Of a stretch of DNA of 64,000 bases, positions 43,802 through 52,417 are shown one piece after another. This DNA comes from Lachnospiraceae bacterium (GTDB taxonomy: Bacteria; Bacillota; Clostridia; Lachnospirales; Lachnospiraceae): contig JAJQIL010000030.1 in the NCBI GenBank assembly GCA_021199235.1, positions 35,296-99,295 of the forward strand. The letters run 5' to 3'. Every line of letters starts with the position of its first letter. Position 1 is the first letter of the stretch. A model generated the notes under the pieces. It ran no database searches and was not told where the DNA came from. It saw nothing but the letters and a program-made list of their open reading frames with translations. Made by a program: the position numbers and the translations under genes.

Positions 43802-43838
43802 GAATATTTAATCAGGAAATGTCAAGGAGTGAATCATA

Positions 43839-44186
43839 ATGAAACATTTGTCTCAGGAAAAACTGGCAGAAGTGGTAAAAAATCTAAGAAAGAAAAAGAA
43901 CCTGACACAGGAGCAGCTAAGTGAAACTACAGGTATCAACAGGCAGATGATCGGCAGACTTGAGAATAAAGAATACATGCCTTCCATCCTTCAATTGGAA
44001 AAGCTGGCTCATGTATTGGATTTTGATATTTCTGATCTATATGCTGATACGGAACCTCTGGTATATACAGCATTTCGCAGCTCGGGCATGTCCGAGGAAG
44101 AAAAAAACGGAATCGATCATATGCTTGAGATGATGATAGCCTCCAGACAACAGATACTTTTAAGAAAGGCGATGCTGCATGAATAA
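43839..44186 (+). CDS. XRE-family HTH regulator of a three-gene cassette
   Basis: The 115-residue protein has a Cro/C1-type HTH (VVKNLRKKKNLTQEQLSETTGINRQMIGRLENKEYMPSILQLEKLA) and a short helical tail. The start ATG follows AAGGAGTGAATCATA. The next gene, an ImmA/IrrE peptidase, overlaps its end by 8 nt. In known HTH/ImmA pairs the peptidase cleaves or inactivates the repressor. Here a PIN-like protein completes the operon, so a toxin-antitoxin or stress-response role is likely. Confidence 0.88.
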   Translation: MKHLSQEKLAEVVKNLRKKKNLTQEQLSETTGINRQMIGRLENKEYMPSILQLEKLAHVLDFDISDLYADTEPLVYTAFRSSGMSEEEKNGIDHMLEMMIASRQQILLRKAMLHE

Positions 44187-45213
44187 AAAAAAATCTGTCA
44201 CTTTAAACGAACAACAGATATTTGAGGTGAAAAGGCTGGCATCTGAGACGAGGCAACTTTTCGGCGTTTTTCCTAATGTTCCGATAGGAAGTGATATTCG
44301 GCTGCTCTTGGAAAAGAAAGGTATTCTTTTGTGTGAATATCCTTATCCAGATGAAGGAGGAACGCACGCATATGGAAATATTATCTGGTTTAAAAATGAT
44401 AATATTACATTTATTGGACTAAATACCTCCAGCTATTATGATGAGCAGATATTTGCAATAGCTCATGAGCTTTATCATTATACGACTCAGACAGGGAAAG
44501 CATATACACCTGAACTTGAACTGGAGGATGCAACGACAGAAAAAGAGGCAGACAGGTTTGCTGCGGAATTATTACTTCCGGAGGAGGCTTTGAAAAATGC
44601 GGTCGCAGATTTTTGCGCGTTTTCTGTTAGTTGGTATTATCAGGATTCGGCCGGATATGGATATCCGGTGGAAGTCCTTTTGGATTCGGCCGAATCAAAG
44701 CACAAACGTATCCTTGCGTATGCGGAAGCACTTAGTAATCGGCAGAAACGACAGATTTCAGGACACTCTGAACGACGATTGTCAGGTTATGATATGTATG
44801 CGGTTCCTGACAATAGAATTCTCAGATTTATTGCAAGGATACAATGCGATTGGTGGCTCCCATATCAGGCTATTGTAAATAGATTATTCGAAGAGAAAAT
44901 CATAAATGAGTCTCAGTATAGCAGACTGTATAAAATTGATTGTCGTGCGGAGGATGGCTTATACAGGAGAATACTCAGGAATATTGACAGTGAAATGGCG
45001 GCATTATTGAATAAAAAAACAAAGACAGTGGGTATTTCTGGCAAAGTGATTGAGACAATTATTGATAACTATGAGGATGGGCTGATTGATGAAGACGAGT
45101 TTGTTGAGATGTTGTTTTTGTTTGAAAAAAAACCTGAAGATTTCGGCTTTAAAATAGAGGCGGAAACAGATGACGATCTCAAAGATTTGTGTGAAAGCGG
45201 TGATGATGAATGA
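44179..45213 (+). CDS. ImmA/IrrE-type zinc metallopeptidase
   Basis: The 344-residue protein has the zinc motif in IFAIAHELYHYTTQ and the third ligand region in EKEADRFAAELLLPEE, as in COG2856. The C-terminal 150 or so residues form a helical region unlike short ImmA and may bind the partner proteins. It overlaps both neighbours (8 nt and 4 nt), so the three are translated together. Codon use is AT-rich compared with the liv and sugar genes. By homology it cleaves the HTH regulator; this is inference. Confidence 0.87.
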   Translation: MNKKKSVTLNEQQIFEVKRLASETRQLFGVFPNVPIGSDIRLLLEKKGILLCEYPYPDEGGTHAYGNIIWFKNDNITFIGLNTSSYYDEQIFAIAHELYHYTTQTGKAYTPELELEDATTEKEADRFAAELLLPEEALKNAVADFCAFSVSWYYQDSAGYGYPVEVLLDSAESKHKRILAYAEALSNRQKRQISGHSERRLSGYDMYAVPDNRILRFIARIQCDWWLPYQAIVNRLFEEKIINESQYSRLYKIDCRAEDGLYRRILRNIDSEMAALLNKKTKTVGISGKVIETIIDNYEDGLIDEDEFVEMLFLFEKKPEDFGFKIEAETDDDLKDLCESGDDE

Positions 45214-45938
45214 AAGTAGATATCCGGAAGGTGAATCCGGCTTTCCAGAGTATAATGCGGGCTTCTGATCAGCCGATTTTTCTGGATGCAAATTTTTTCA
45301 TCCCGCCGGATCGAAGCAGTTATAAAGGTGTAAAGGCTTATTCCTTTGAACAGTTTAAAGAAAGCTGGATTGAGCCATTGTTAAGCGAATTTCCAGGATT
45401 AGCTGTTCATGAATCCGTTTATGATGAACTGGTTGCCGGTAAGGTGAGAGCATATGTTAACGCGCAGTGTATCTCTGATCCTGAACGGCTTAAGATCCAT
45501 TATGATGCGGAATTAAATGAAACTGAAACGGCGTTATTGAATTATTACATAAACAAAATAGCGGTACATTCGCTGTATGACCCATATATAGATAACGCGA
45601 AAGACAGAGGAGAGGTAAGATCGTTATCTTTTATGGCTGTAAAGCAGTATCTGTATTTTGCTGCGAACGATGCACTGGCAGTTAGGCTGATCAAAGACGC
45701 AGATAAGCTGAAAACCGGGCTTGACGATATGGGTATCTTACAGATGTATGAACTTATTTATTATCTGTATATGATGGGAAAATACAGCAGCAAAGAATTA
45801 CGAACATTGTATAAATATCAGTATTATTTGACAACAGGAGACAAAAGAATAAACCCCGAATGGGGAACATTTGTAAAACAAATGGATATTATTTATAGAA
45901 CCGATAATCAGAACACTTTCCAGACCCAGTCCGCATAA
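45210..45938 (+). CDS. PIN-like domain protein, probable effector of the cassette
   Basis: The 242-residue protein has an N-terminal strand with a likely metal Asp (PIFLDANFFIPPD), then AVHESVYDEL, and a later acidic helix (RGEVRSLSFMAV) and FAANDALAVRLIKDA. This is the PIN order of acidic residues. PIN proteins next to HTH-ImmA pairs (for example DUF4411 types) have been proposed as toxins. This one is longer, and I do not recognise its exact family. Its ATG overlaps the ImmA stop (ATGA). Confidence 0.7.
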   Translation: MKVDIRKVNPAFQSIMRASDQPIFLDANFFIPPDRSSYKGVKAYSFEQFKESWIEPLLSEFPGLAVHESVYDELVAGKVRAYVNAQCISDPERLKIHYDAELNETETALLNYYINKIAVHSLYDPYIDNAKDRGEVRSLSFMAVKQYLYFAANDALAVRLIKDADKLKTGLDDMGILQMYELIYYLYMMGKYSSKELRTLYKYQYYLTTGDKRINPEWGTFVKQMDIIYRTDNQNTFQTQSA

Positions 45939-45989
45939 TTGCATCTCTCTAACTGTTTCATTGCAGGACGGGGTGCAGTGCCTCTAATA

Positions 45990-46026
45990 GGCCGCCCGAG
46001 ACTTCTGGTGCCGGACGGCCGTTTTT
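45990..46026 (+). terminator. terminator of the HTH/ImmA/PIN operon
   Basis: GGCCG-C-CCG pairs with CGG-A-CGGCC, followed by GTTTTT. It lies inside the cassette, directly before the araC stop. Confidence 0.7.
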
Positions 46027-46040
46027 CAATTGGTGTTTTA

Positions 46041-46147
46041 CTAGAGTTCCTCCAGTACAGCCTGGATCTTACGGAACTCTTCACCAGTGCCCCCGACAAT
46101 CGCCTGAGAGTCTTCTCCGGCGACGGGGGCTTTTTCTTTGCGGTATT
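46041..46147 (-). repeat. 3' end of the AraC gene (inner copy of repeat A)
   Basis: This 107-bp segment is the direct repeat of 43427-43533 in the same orientation and forms the actual end of the araC gene. Confidence 0.93.
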
Positions 46148-46997
46148 CTTTGGGCGTGCAGCCCTTGATCTCTTTGAATTTACGGATAAAATAGCTGAAA
46201 TTCTCAAAGCCCGTCTCGAACGCGACGTCCATCACAGGCAGATCGGTGGTCTTCAAAAGGATGCAGGCCTGGTCGATCCGGTAATGGTTGATATACTGCG
46301 TGAAACTCACGAGGAACGTTTTTGCAAAAAAAGAGCTGAAATACTTCGGGGACATATGCATGATTTCCGCGCCCTGTTCTAATGAGATGTGCTCCTGGTA
46401 ATGGGCGGAGATGTAGTCCGTCAGCTCCCGGATGCGGATGGTGGTCTGCGTATGGTTGACCGGGATGGCTGAATTTACGGGGACGAAGAGCTGGTTCGAC
46501 TCCAGCAGGAGCAGGATTTTGTACAGCTGGATCTTGATCATCAGGCGGTAGCTGTCCGGCTGCATCACGTAAATCTGTTTGATGGTAAGCAGATCCCGAA
46601 GCAGGATTTTGTGGCAGCTCTGCCCGGAGGAGACTTTCAGCGGGAATCCCAGTTTATCTTTCAGAGGATTCAGTATCGTATGCTGGACATAGTCGGTCTG
46701 TTTGAAATCCAGCCATTCCGGATCAAAGACAAAGGAAAAATACGAGCTGTTTTGCTGCTCGAGAACGAGCTGATGTACCTGTCTGGGATTGATAAAGAAC
46801 ACATCACCGGCATGTCCGACGTGCGTTTCGCCCTCCACCATAAGCACCAGTTCGCCCTGATTCACACAGATGATCTCAATCTGCCGGTGCCAGTGATAGT
46901 TTACTACAAAACGGTTGGATTCCGCCTGCGCGCCATAGCATTCAAAGGGGAAATAATCTGTGCCGTGGCTTTTCTTTTCCTCCAGATTCGTCGCCAT
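46041..46997 (-). CDS. AraC-family regulator of the sucrose/raffinose locus
   Basis: This 318-residue protein has an N-terminal cupin sensor (HWHRQIEIICVNQGELVLMVEGE, HAGDVFFINPRQVHQ) and a C-terminal AraC domain (ISLEQGAEIMHMSPKYFSSFFAKTF, MDVAFETGFENFSYFIRKFKEIKGCTPKEYRK). The start MATNLEEKK at 46997 lies behind AAAGGAGAAGACT. A 30-residue tail beyond the HTH is also encoded by the outer repeat copy. It is divergent from the binding-protein gene and is its likely activator. Confidence 0.92.
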   Translation of the reverse strand: MATNLEEKKSHGTDYFPFECYGAQAESNRFVVNYHWHRQIEIICVNQGELVLMVEGETHVGHAGDVFFINPRQVHQLVLEQQNSSYFSFVFDPEWLDFKQTDYVQHTILNPLKDKLGFPLKVSSGQSCHKILLRDLLTIKQIYVMQPDSYRLMIKIQLYKILLLLESNQLFVPVNSAIPVNHTQTTIRIRELTDYISAHYQEHISLEQGAEIMHMSPKYFSSFFAKTFLVSFTQYINHYRIDQACILLKTTDLPVMDVAFETGFENFSYFIRKFKEIKGCTPKEYRKEKAPVAGEDSQAIVGGTGEEFRKIQAVLEEL

Positions 46998-47368
46998 AGT
47001 CTTCTCCTTTCTGGATTTTGTGTTATTTTTTCTGTATATAAAACAAGAAATCTGTACTTTTCTCTGGTATGATGTCACCATAAGATCATGAGCGAAAAAC
47101 AGTGATGGAACAAAAGGAATTACGCGATTTCAAGGGATTATCATAGAAATTCCGAGAAAAACGCATGAAAAATGGTAATATTTAACTGAAAAATGTCAAA
47201 AAACGCGTAATACATACAAAATACCGACATTTTTCATAAAATATGAACGATGCACTGCAGAACGGAATTCCGGCATTCGGTCATATAAAAATGTGGAAAT
47301 ACTTCACTGCTTTTGTCTTATGATTATACACGAAAAAGAACAGTAATTCAATCAGAAGGAGAGCTATC
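46998..47368. other. divergent intergenic region of the sucrose locus
   Basis: The 371 bp are AT-rich. A possible TATACA -10 lies near 47325, but no convincing -35 or operator is seen. Activation by the AraC regulator could explain a weak promoter. Confidence 0.4.
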
Positions 47369-48634
47369 ATGAATAAAAGAAAAACTTCTATGGCACTGGC
47401 GGCATCAATGATCCTGTCCCTGACAACGGGAGCACTTCCGGTACTGGCGGATGATACAGTATCCATTACTATTTTCAACTCGAAGTCTGAGATCCAGAGT
47501 CAGCTTGAGGAAAAGGCAGCGGAGTATTCTGCTGAGACAGGCGTGGAAATCGAGGTTTACTATTCCAGCGACACTGTGTCCGCTCATCTGGCGACCAGAT
47601 ACGCGTCCGGCGACCCGTATACGATTTCCATGGTAGACGCAAAGGATGTCTACTCACTGGCGGAAGAGTATGCGGTGGACTTAAGCGATGAGGACTGGGT
47701 GGACGACACAGAGTATGAGATCGCGATCGACGGAGTGGTATATGGTTTCCCGGTCTGTGTAGAGGCTCGCGGCATCATCTACAACGCAGATGCGATCGAG
47801 GCAATCACAGGCGAGACCTTTGACCCGTCTGCATATACGACTCTGGACGCGTTCACAGAGCTGCTGGAGACGCTGGTCGCAGGCGACATGGAGACGCCGG
47901 TTGGTATTATGAAGGAAGACTGGTCCCTTGGCGCACATTATCTTGCAGAGGTATATGAGCAGCAGGAGGACGTGGAGGCATTCGTTTCCGCTCTCCAGGA
48001 AGGGACGGCAGACCTGATCAACAATGAAAAATTCAATTCGCTGATGGACGTCTTTGATGTGCTGATGCAGTACAATTACGCGGCAGGTTCCGCGATCGCG
48101 GCAGAGCGTGAGGTGACAGAGATGATGCTGGCAGACGGCGAGATCGCGTTTATGTTCGGCGGCAACTGGGACTGGTCCGTGATCAATGCGTATGATTACA
48201 CGGAGAATATGGGTATCATGGCAGTTCCGCAGAACACGGACGATGGGACAAATGAAAAGCTTGTAGGCGGCGGTTCCAAGTTTTTCTTCATCGATTCCTC
48301 TGAGAATACTTCCGAGGAGCAGGTGCAGGCGGCGAAGGATTTCCTGAACTGGCTGGTCTATGATGAGGACGGTCAGTCTTTCCTCGTGAACGATTGCGCA
48401 CTGGTTCCGGCTTACAGCAACATCACACTTGACGTATCGGATCCGCTTGGACAGTCTGTGAAAGAGTATGCAGACGCAGGCCTGCTGATCGACAATTACA
48501 ATTATCTTCCGGATGACCACTATTCACTCCTCGGCGCTTCCTTCCAGAAATATCTGGCCGGCCAGATTGACCGCGAAGGATTTGCGGCAGAGATCGAGAG
48601 TTACTGGCTTACCGCAGAGGTGGCAGAGCACTGA
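47369..48634 (+). CDS. sugar ABC transporter solute-binding protein, sucrose/RFO locus
   Basis: This 421-residue family 1 binding protein starts at an ATG behind AGAAGGAGAGCTATC. The signal peptide (MALAASMILSLTTGALPVLA) ends in an SPase I-type site before DD and has no cysteine, as for the two other binding proteins in the window. Mature sequence has FNSKSEIQSQLEEKAAEYSAETG. The ligand is inferred as sucrose, raffinose or fructo-oligosaccharide from the enzymes downstream. Confidence 0.87.
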   Translation: MNKRKTSMALAASMILSLTTGALPVLADDTVSITIFNSKSEIQSQLEEKAAEYSAETGVEIEVYYSSDTVSAHLATRYASGDPYTISMVDAKDVYSLAEEYAVDLSDEDWVDDTEYEIAIDGVVYGFPVCVEARGIIYNADAIEAITGETFDPSAYTTLDAFTELLETLVAGDMETPVGIMKEDWSLGAHYLAEVYEQQEDVEAFVSALQEGTADLINNEKFNSLMDVFDVLMQYNYAAGSAIAAEREVTEMMLADGEIAFMFGGNWDWSVINAYDYTENMGIMAVPQNTDDGTNEKLVGGGSKFFFIDSSENTSEEQVQAAKDFLNWLVYDEDGQSFLVNDCALVPAYSNITLDVSDPLGQSVKEYADAGLLIDNYNYLPDDHYSLLGASFQKYLAGQIDREGFAAEIESYWLTAEVAEH

Positions 48635-48651
48635 TAAAAATCTGAAAACAT

Positions 48652-48675
48652 CGGGCAGGGAAATATCCCTGTCCG
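48652..48675 (+). terminator. stem-loop between binding protein and permease genes
   Basis: CGGGCAGGGA and TCCCTGTCCG pair with a 4-nt loop and no T-run, so it is probably an mRNA stabiliser. Confidence 0.55.
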
Positions 48676-48699
48676 GTTGTGAAAACTCAGGAAAGAGAT

Positions 48700-48726
48700 G
48701 CAATTGAAAAAGTGGCAGACAGTTAC
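48700..48726 (+). repeat. possible degenerate 27-nt repeat
   Basis: The segment matches the repeat at about 18 of 27 positions, with an intact ACAGTTAC arm. The match is weak. Confidence 0.3.
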
Positions 48727-48747
48727 AAGTCAGGAGGGTAGACAGAA

Positions 48748-49629
48748 ATGAAAAAAAATACTACCTCATATAAAGTATCGCAGTTTCTCATGTTTGCCGG
48801 ACCGGCAACGATACTTTTTGCAGCAGTAGTACTTCTCCCGTTTGTCTATGGTCTGTATCTGACCTTTACAAGCTGGGACGGTGTATCGAAAACAAAGCCT
48901 TTTGTGGGGCTGGAAAACTATATCAAGGCGTTCAGTGATTCCGCATACTGGGCGGCTCTCGGCAGGACTGCGGTATACACGGTCATCGCGGTCGTGCTGG
49001 TCAACGTCGTGGCGTTCCTTCTCGCTTATCTGGTGACGAGCGGCATCAAAGGACAGAATTTTTTCCGCGCCGGATTTTTCATCCCGAACCTGATCGGCGG
49101 TATCGTACTTGGTTATGTATGGAAATTCGTATTTAACCGTGCGCTGGTAGCGCTTGGGAAATCCCTTTCCATCGGTGCGCTTTCCACCAGCTGGCTGGCC
49201 ACCACCGGGGGCGCGATGCTCTGCCTGATCATCGTGTCCGTATGGCAGTATGCCGGCTATATGATGCTGATCTATGTGGCAGGATTTATGAGCGTGTCAA
49301 AAAGCCTGATGGAGGCGGCTGAGATTGATGGCTGCACCAAGTCTCAGGCAATGAAAAACGTCACGATTCCGCTGATGCGCTCTTCGTTTGTACAGTGCAT
49401 TTTCCTGACACTGACACGGTGCTTTATGGTATACGATGTGAACCTTTCTCTGACCAACGGTGAACCGTTCAACAGCTCCGTGCTCGCGGCAATGCACGTA
49501 TACAATCAGGCATTTACCTATAAGAACTATGGTACCGGCCAGGCGGAGGCACTGATCCTGTTCGTAATCTGTGCGGTCGTAGGCGTGACGCAGGTATATA
49601 TCGGTAAGAAAGGGGAGGTGGAAGCATAA
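48748..49629 (+). CDS. CUT1 sugar permease, first subunit (sucrose locus)
   Basis: This 293-residue MalF-type permease has six TM helices and the EAA loop (SLMEAAEIDGCTKSQAMKNVTIPLM). The start ATG follows AGGAGGGTAGACAGA. Its stop overlaps the next start by one base. Confidence 0.92.
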   Translation: MKKNTTSYKVSQFLMFAGPATILFAAVVLLPFVYGLYLTFTSWDGVSKTKPFVGLENYIKAFSDSAYWAALGRTAVYTVIAVVLVNVVAFLLAYLVTSGIKGQNFFRAGFFIPNLIGGIVLGYVWKFVFNRALVALGKSLSIGALSTSWLATTGGAMLCLIIVSVWQYAGYMMLIYVAGFMSVSKSLMEAAEIDGCTKSQAMKNVTIPLMRSSFVQCIFLTLTRCFMVYDVNLSLTNGEPFNSSVLAAMHVYNQAFTYKNYGTGQAEALILFVICAVVGVTQVYIGKKGEVEA

Positions 49630-50489
49630 TGGACGCAAATGCAAAAGCAGCGCGCAAGAAAAAAGTAACGAACGTGATCCTCTGGGTCGTGCTTCTGCTC
49701 CTTTTTATCGCATTTATCTTTCCGTTCCTGCTGGTTTTGATCAACGTATTTAAGACAAAGGCGGATATCACCATGTCGCCGCTCGCTTTGATCGGTTCGC
49801 ATGGCTTTACGCTGGAGAACTTCCCGAACGCCATGAAGAAGATGAACTTCTGGGTAGCGTTCAGGAACTCGCTGATCATTACCTGCAGCGCAACGGTTCT
49901 GACTATCCTGTGCTCCGCGATGGCGGCGTTTGTCATCGTCCGGAACAAGTGGAAAGCATGCAGCCTGCTGTTTACCGGCATGGTCGCTTCCATGGTCATC
50001 CCGTTCCAGGTGCTGATGATCCCGCTCGTATCTCTCTACGGCGGTATCTTCGGAGTCCTGAACAGCCGTGTCACATTGATACTGATGCACACCGGCTTCT
50101 CCGTATCCATGGCGACCTTTATGTTCCACGGCGCAATTCACACGAACATTCCGCTGGAACTGGAAGAGGCGGCGCTGATGGATGGCTGCACAAGATGGCA
50201 GACATTCTGGAAAATCGTATTTCCGCTGCTGAAACCGACGGTCGCAACCGTAGCGATCATTGACGCGATGGCATTCTGGAATGACTACCTGCTTCCGAGC
50301 CTGGTGCTTGGCCGCAAGGAGCTGTATACCATACCGATCGCAACCCAGGTATTCTACGGAACCTATTCCACGGATATGGGCATGGTGATGGCGGCTCTGC
50401 TGCTGGCAATGCTGCCGATCCTGATCTTATATCTGTTCCTTCAGCGCTACATCGTCGAGGGTGTTACATCCGGTGCAGTGAAAGGCTGA
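49629..50489 (+). CDS. CUT1 sugar permease, second subunit (sucrose locus)
   Basis: This 286-residue MalG-type permease has the EAA loop (ELEEAALMDGCTRWQTFWKIVFPLL) and ends GVTSGAVKG. It is coupled to the first permease by overlap at 49629. No ATPase gene is present, as for the other sugar importer. Confidence 0.93.
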   Translation: MDANAKAARKKKVTNVILWVVLLLLFIAFIFPFLLVLINVFKTKADITMSPLALIGSHGFTLENFPNAMKKMNFWVAFRNSLIITCSATVLTILCSAMAAFVIVRNKWKACSLLFTGMVASMVIPFQVLMIPLVSLYGGIFGVLNSRVTLILMHTGFSVSMATFMFHGAIHTNIPLELEEAALMDGCTRWQTFWKIVFPLLKPTVATVAIIDAMAFWNDYLLPSLVLGRKELYTIPIATQVFYGTYSTDMGMVMAALLLAMLPILILYLFLQRYIVEGVTSGAVKG

Positions 50490-50506
50490 TAAATGACTGC
50501 AACATG

Positions 50507-50550
50507 TGGCGCGGTGGGATCATTCATACGTCCCCACTGCGCCATTTTTA
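50507..50550 (+). terminator. terminator after the permease genes
   Basis: TGGCGCGGTGGGA and TCCCCACTGCGCCA form an imperfect stem followed by TTTTT. Confidence 0.75.
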
Positions 50551-50574
50551 TAATAAAATTGATGGAGATCGTTT

Positions 50575-52317
50575 ATGACTTATTCGACAGACCTGCGTGT
50601 TCCGTATCTGGGGCTTCCGGTAAAGACGGGACAGAAGAGAACAACTCTTGAAATTTTTGCGGATAATGAAAAAATACTGGAACTGGAGATCGCGGATCTG
50701 CAGGGAGATTTCTGTGACTATTACTGCTGGCTGCGGCTTCCGGAATGTATCGGGAAGACGCTCACGCTGAAAGGGAAGCTGTCAGATGCCTTTTTTGCGC
50801 TGGTACAGCAGACGGAGCACTATGATTATGAGCCGATTACCCGTCCGCTGCTGCATTTCACTGCCGAGAGAGGCTGGCTGAATGACCCGAATGGCATGGT
50901 TTATCAGGATGGCGTGTACCACCTTTATTTTCAGTACAATCCGGCGGATTCCGAATGGGGAAATATGTCCTGGGGACACGCCGAAAGCACAGACCTGTTG
51001 CATTTTCGGCAGGCAGATACGGTCCTGCTGCCGGACGAAAACGGACCGGCTTTTTCAGGAAGCGGTCTTGTGAATGAGCGGGGGCTTCTGGGGCTGCCCA
51101 AAGACGCGCTGGTTTTCTATTATACAGCTGCGGGCGGCCTGAATCCCTGGAGTCGAAATGTATCTTCTGGTACCGCCTCGGCTGTGAAGAATGCGGCGGC
51201 AGAAGGAGCTACATCGCAGACGGTGGAAGATGCGGCGGCAGAAGCAGCTATATCGCAGACTGTGGAAAATGCGGTAGAATCGACGTTTACACAGCGGATT
51301 GCGGTAAGTACGGACGGCGGACAGACACTGAATAAGCTGCCAAAGGAGGCTGTGGGCGTCATCGCTCCGGAATCGAGAGATCCGCAGGTGTTCTGGCATG
51401 AGGCCTCCGGCGCGTACGTGATGGCGCTCTGGATCGAGGGCGAGGAGATGGCTGTTTTGCGCTCGGACGACCTGCAGAATTGGGAGATGACGGATCGATT
51501 CACGCTGCCGGGAGCCTTTGAGTGTCCGAACCTGTTCTGCCTGCCGGTGCCGGAGGAAGACGATGCGACATCTTCTGACAGAGATCTGCCGGTAAAGCCG
51601 TCGGAGGCGTACGGGATGCAGTGGATCCTGCTCGCGGCGGACGGTTCTTATTATTTCGGGGATTTTGACGGGTATCGGTTTGTCTCGGATGGAGTGCGGC
51701 GGAAAGTGTATCTGAATGAGCTGCCTTATGCCGCACAGATTTATAACGGAATATCGGATCGTAAGGTGTTGGTCCCCTGGCTGCGTACGAGGAACGAAGG
51801 AAGGCTTTATACGGGATCAATGGGGCTGCCGCGGGAACTGGGGCTGCTTCGAAAAAATGGAGAACTGCTTCTTGAGATGCTTCCGGTGCGGGAATACGAG
51901 AAAGCAAAAAAGAAGCTGGCATCCTTCGCGATGATCCACGAAAAAACATTTTTGACAGCGCCGGAGGGAAAGTTCCCATTTGAAGCAAAGTCAGACCGGA
52001 TTTCGTTTGAAATAACAGAAGAGGCCGTGACGGAGCTCGTGCTGATGCCTGGAAAAGAGGGAAAGCTGCGGATAGATTTCTTCGGGCAGACTCTGACGGT
52101 GGAGGAGGATAGACTGTGCCTGAGCGGCGCCGAAGAACAGACGGTATTGCCGGAAGTATTTGCGGAACTGCACCTCCTGATCGACCGGCAGATTATTGAG
52201 GTTTATGGAAATGAGGGTACGCTGACTGCTTACTATGAGACCGGCTCGGATACCCTGACAGGGAAGATTGCCATAAGCGGATTTTCCGGGACTCTGGATG
52301 TGTATCAATGGAAATAA
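50575..52317 (+). CDS. GH32 beta-fructosidase / sucrose hydrolase
   Basis: The enzyme cleaves beta-fructosides such as sucrose, raffinose or fructo-oligosaccharides. The nucleophile motif WLNDPNGMVY, the RDPQVF block and the acid/base ECPNLF block are present. The N-terminal 90 residues and the C-terminal sandwich are of usual size. No signal peptide is present, so it is cytoplasmic. A low-complexity insert of about 35 residues with two 13-residue repeats (AAEGATSQTVEDA-like) sits before IAVSTDGGQTLNK, in a loop where most GH32 enzymes have none. Confidence 0.93.
   Translation: MTYSTDLRVPYLGLPVKTGQKRTTLEIFADNEKILELEIADLQGDFCDYYCWLRLPECIGKTLTLKGKLSDAFFALVQQTEHYDYEPITRPLLHFTAERGWLNDPNGMVYQDGVYHLYFQYNPADSEWGNMSWGHAESTDLLHFRQADTVLLPDENGPAFSGSGLVNERGLLGLPKDALVFYYTAAGGLNPWSRNVSSGTASAVKNAAAEGATSQTVEDAAAEAAISQTVENAVESTFTQRIAVSTDGGQTLNKLPKEAVGVIAPESRDPQVFWHEASGAYVMALWIEGEEMAVLRSDDLQNWEMTDRFTLPGAFECPNLFCLPVPEEDDATSSDRDLPVKPSEAYGMQWILLAADGSYYFGDFDGYRFVSDGVRRKVYLNELPYAAQIYNGISDRKVLVPWLRTRNEGRLYTGSMGLPRELGLLRKNGELLLEMLPVREYEKAKKKLASFAMIHEKTFLTAPEGKFPFEAKSDRISFEITEEAVTELVLMPGKEGKLRIDFFGQTLTVEEDRLCLSGAEEQTVLPEVFAELHLLIDRQIIEVYGNEGTLTAYYETGSDTLTGKIAISGFSGTLDVYQWK
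51196..51273 (+). repeat. 39-nt in-frame duplication in the GH32 gene
   Basis: Two 39-nt units encode AAEGATSQTVEDA and AAEAAISQTVENA. They differ at only a few bases. Confidence 0.85.
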
Positions 52318-52339
52318 CAGTGCCTTTAAGCGGTAACCC

Positions 52340-52366
52340 GTAACTGTGAAGGTGCTGAACAGTTGC
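52340..52366 (+). repeat. 27-nt palindromic repeat, copy c
   Basis: Arms GTAACTGT and ACAGTTGC flank GAAGGTGCTGA. It differs by two bases from the reference copy and lies between GH32 and GH13. Confidence 0.8.
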
Positions 52367-52417
52367 AATGCGAGGTAATAAGCACGAAGAATGTAATGGT
52401 ACTTAGGGAGAAAGGCA

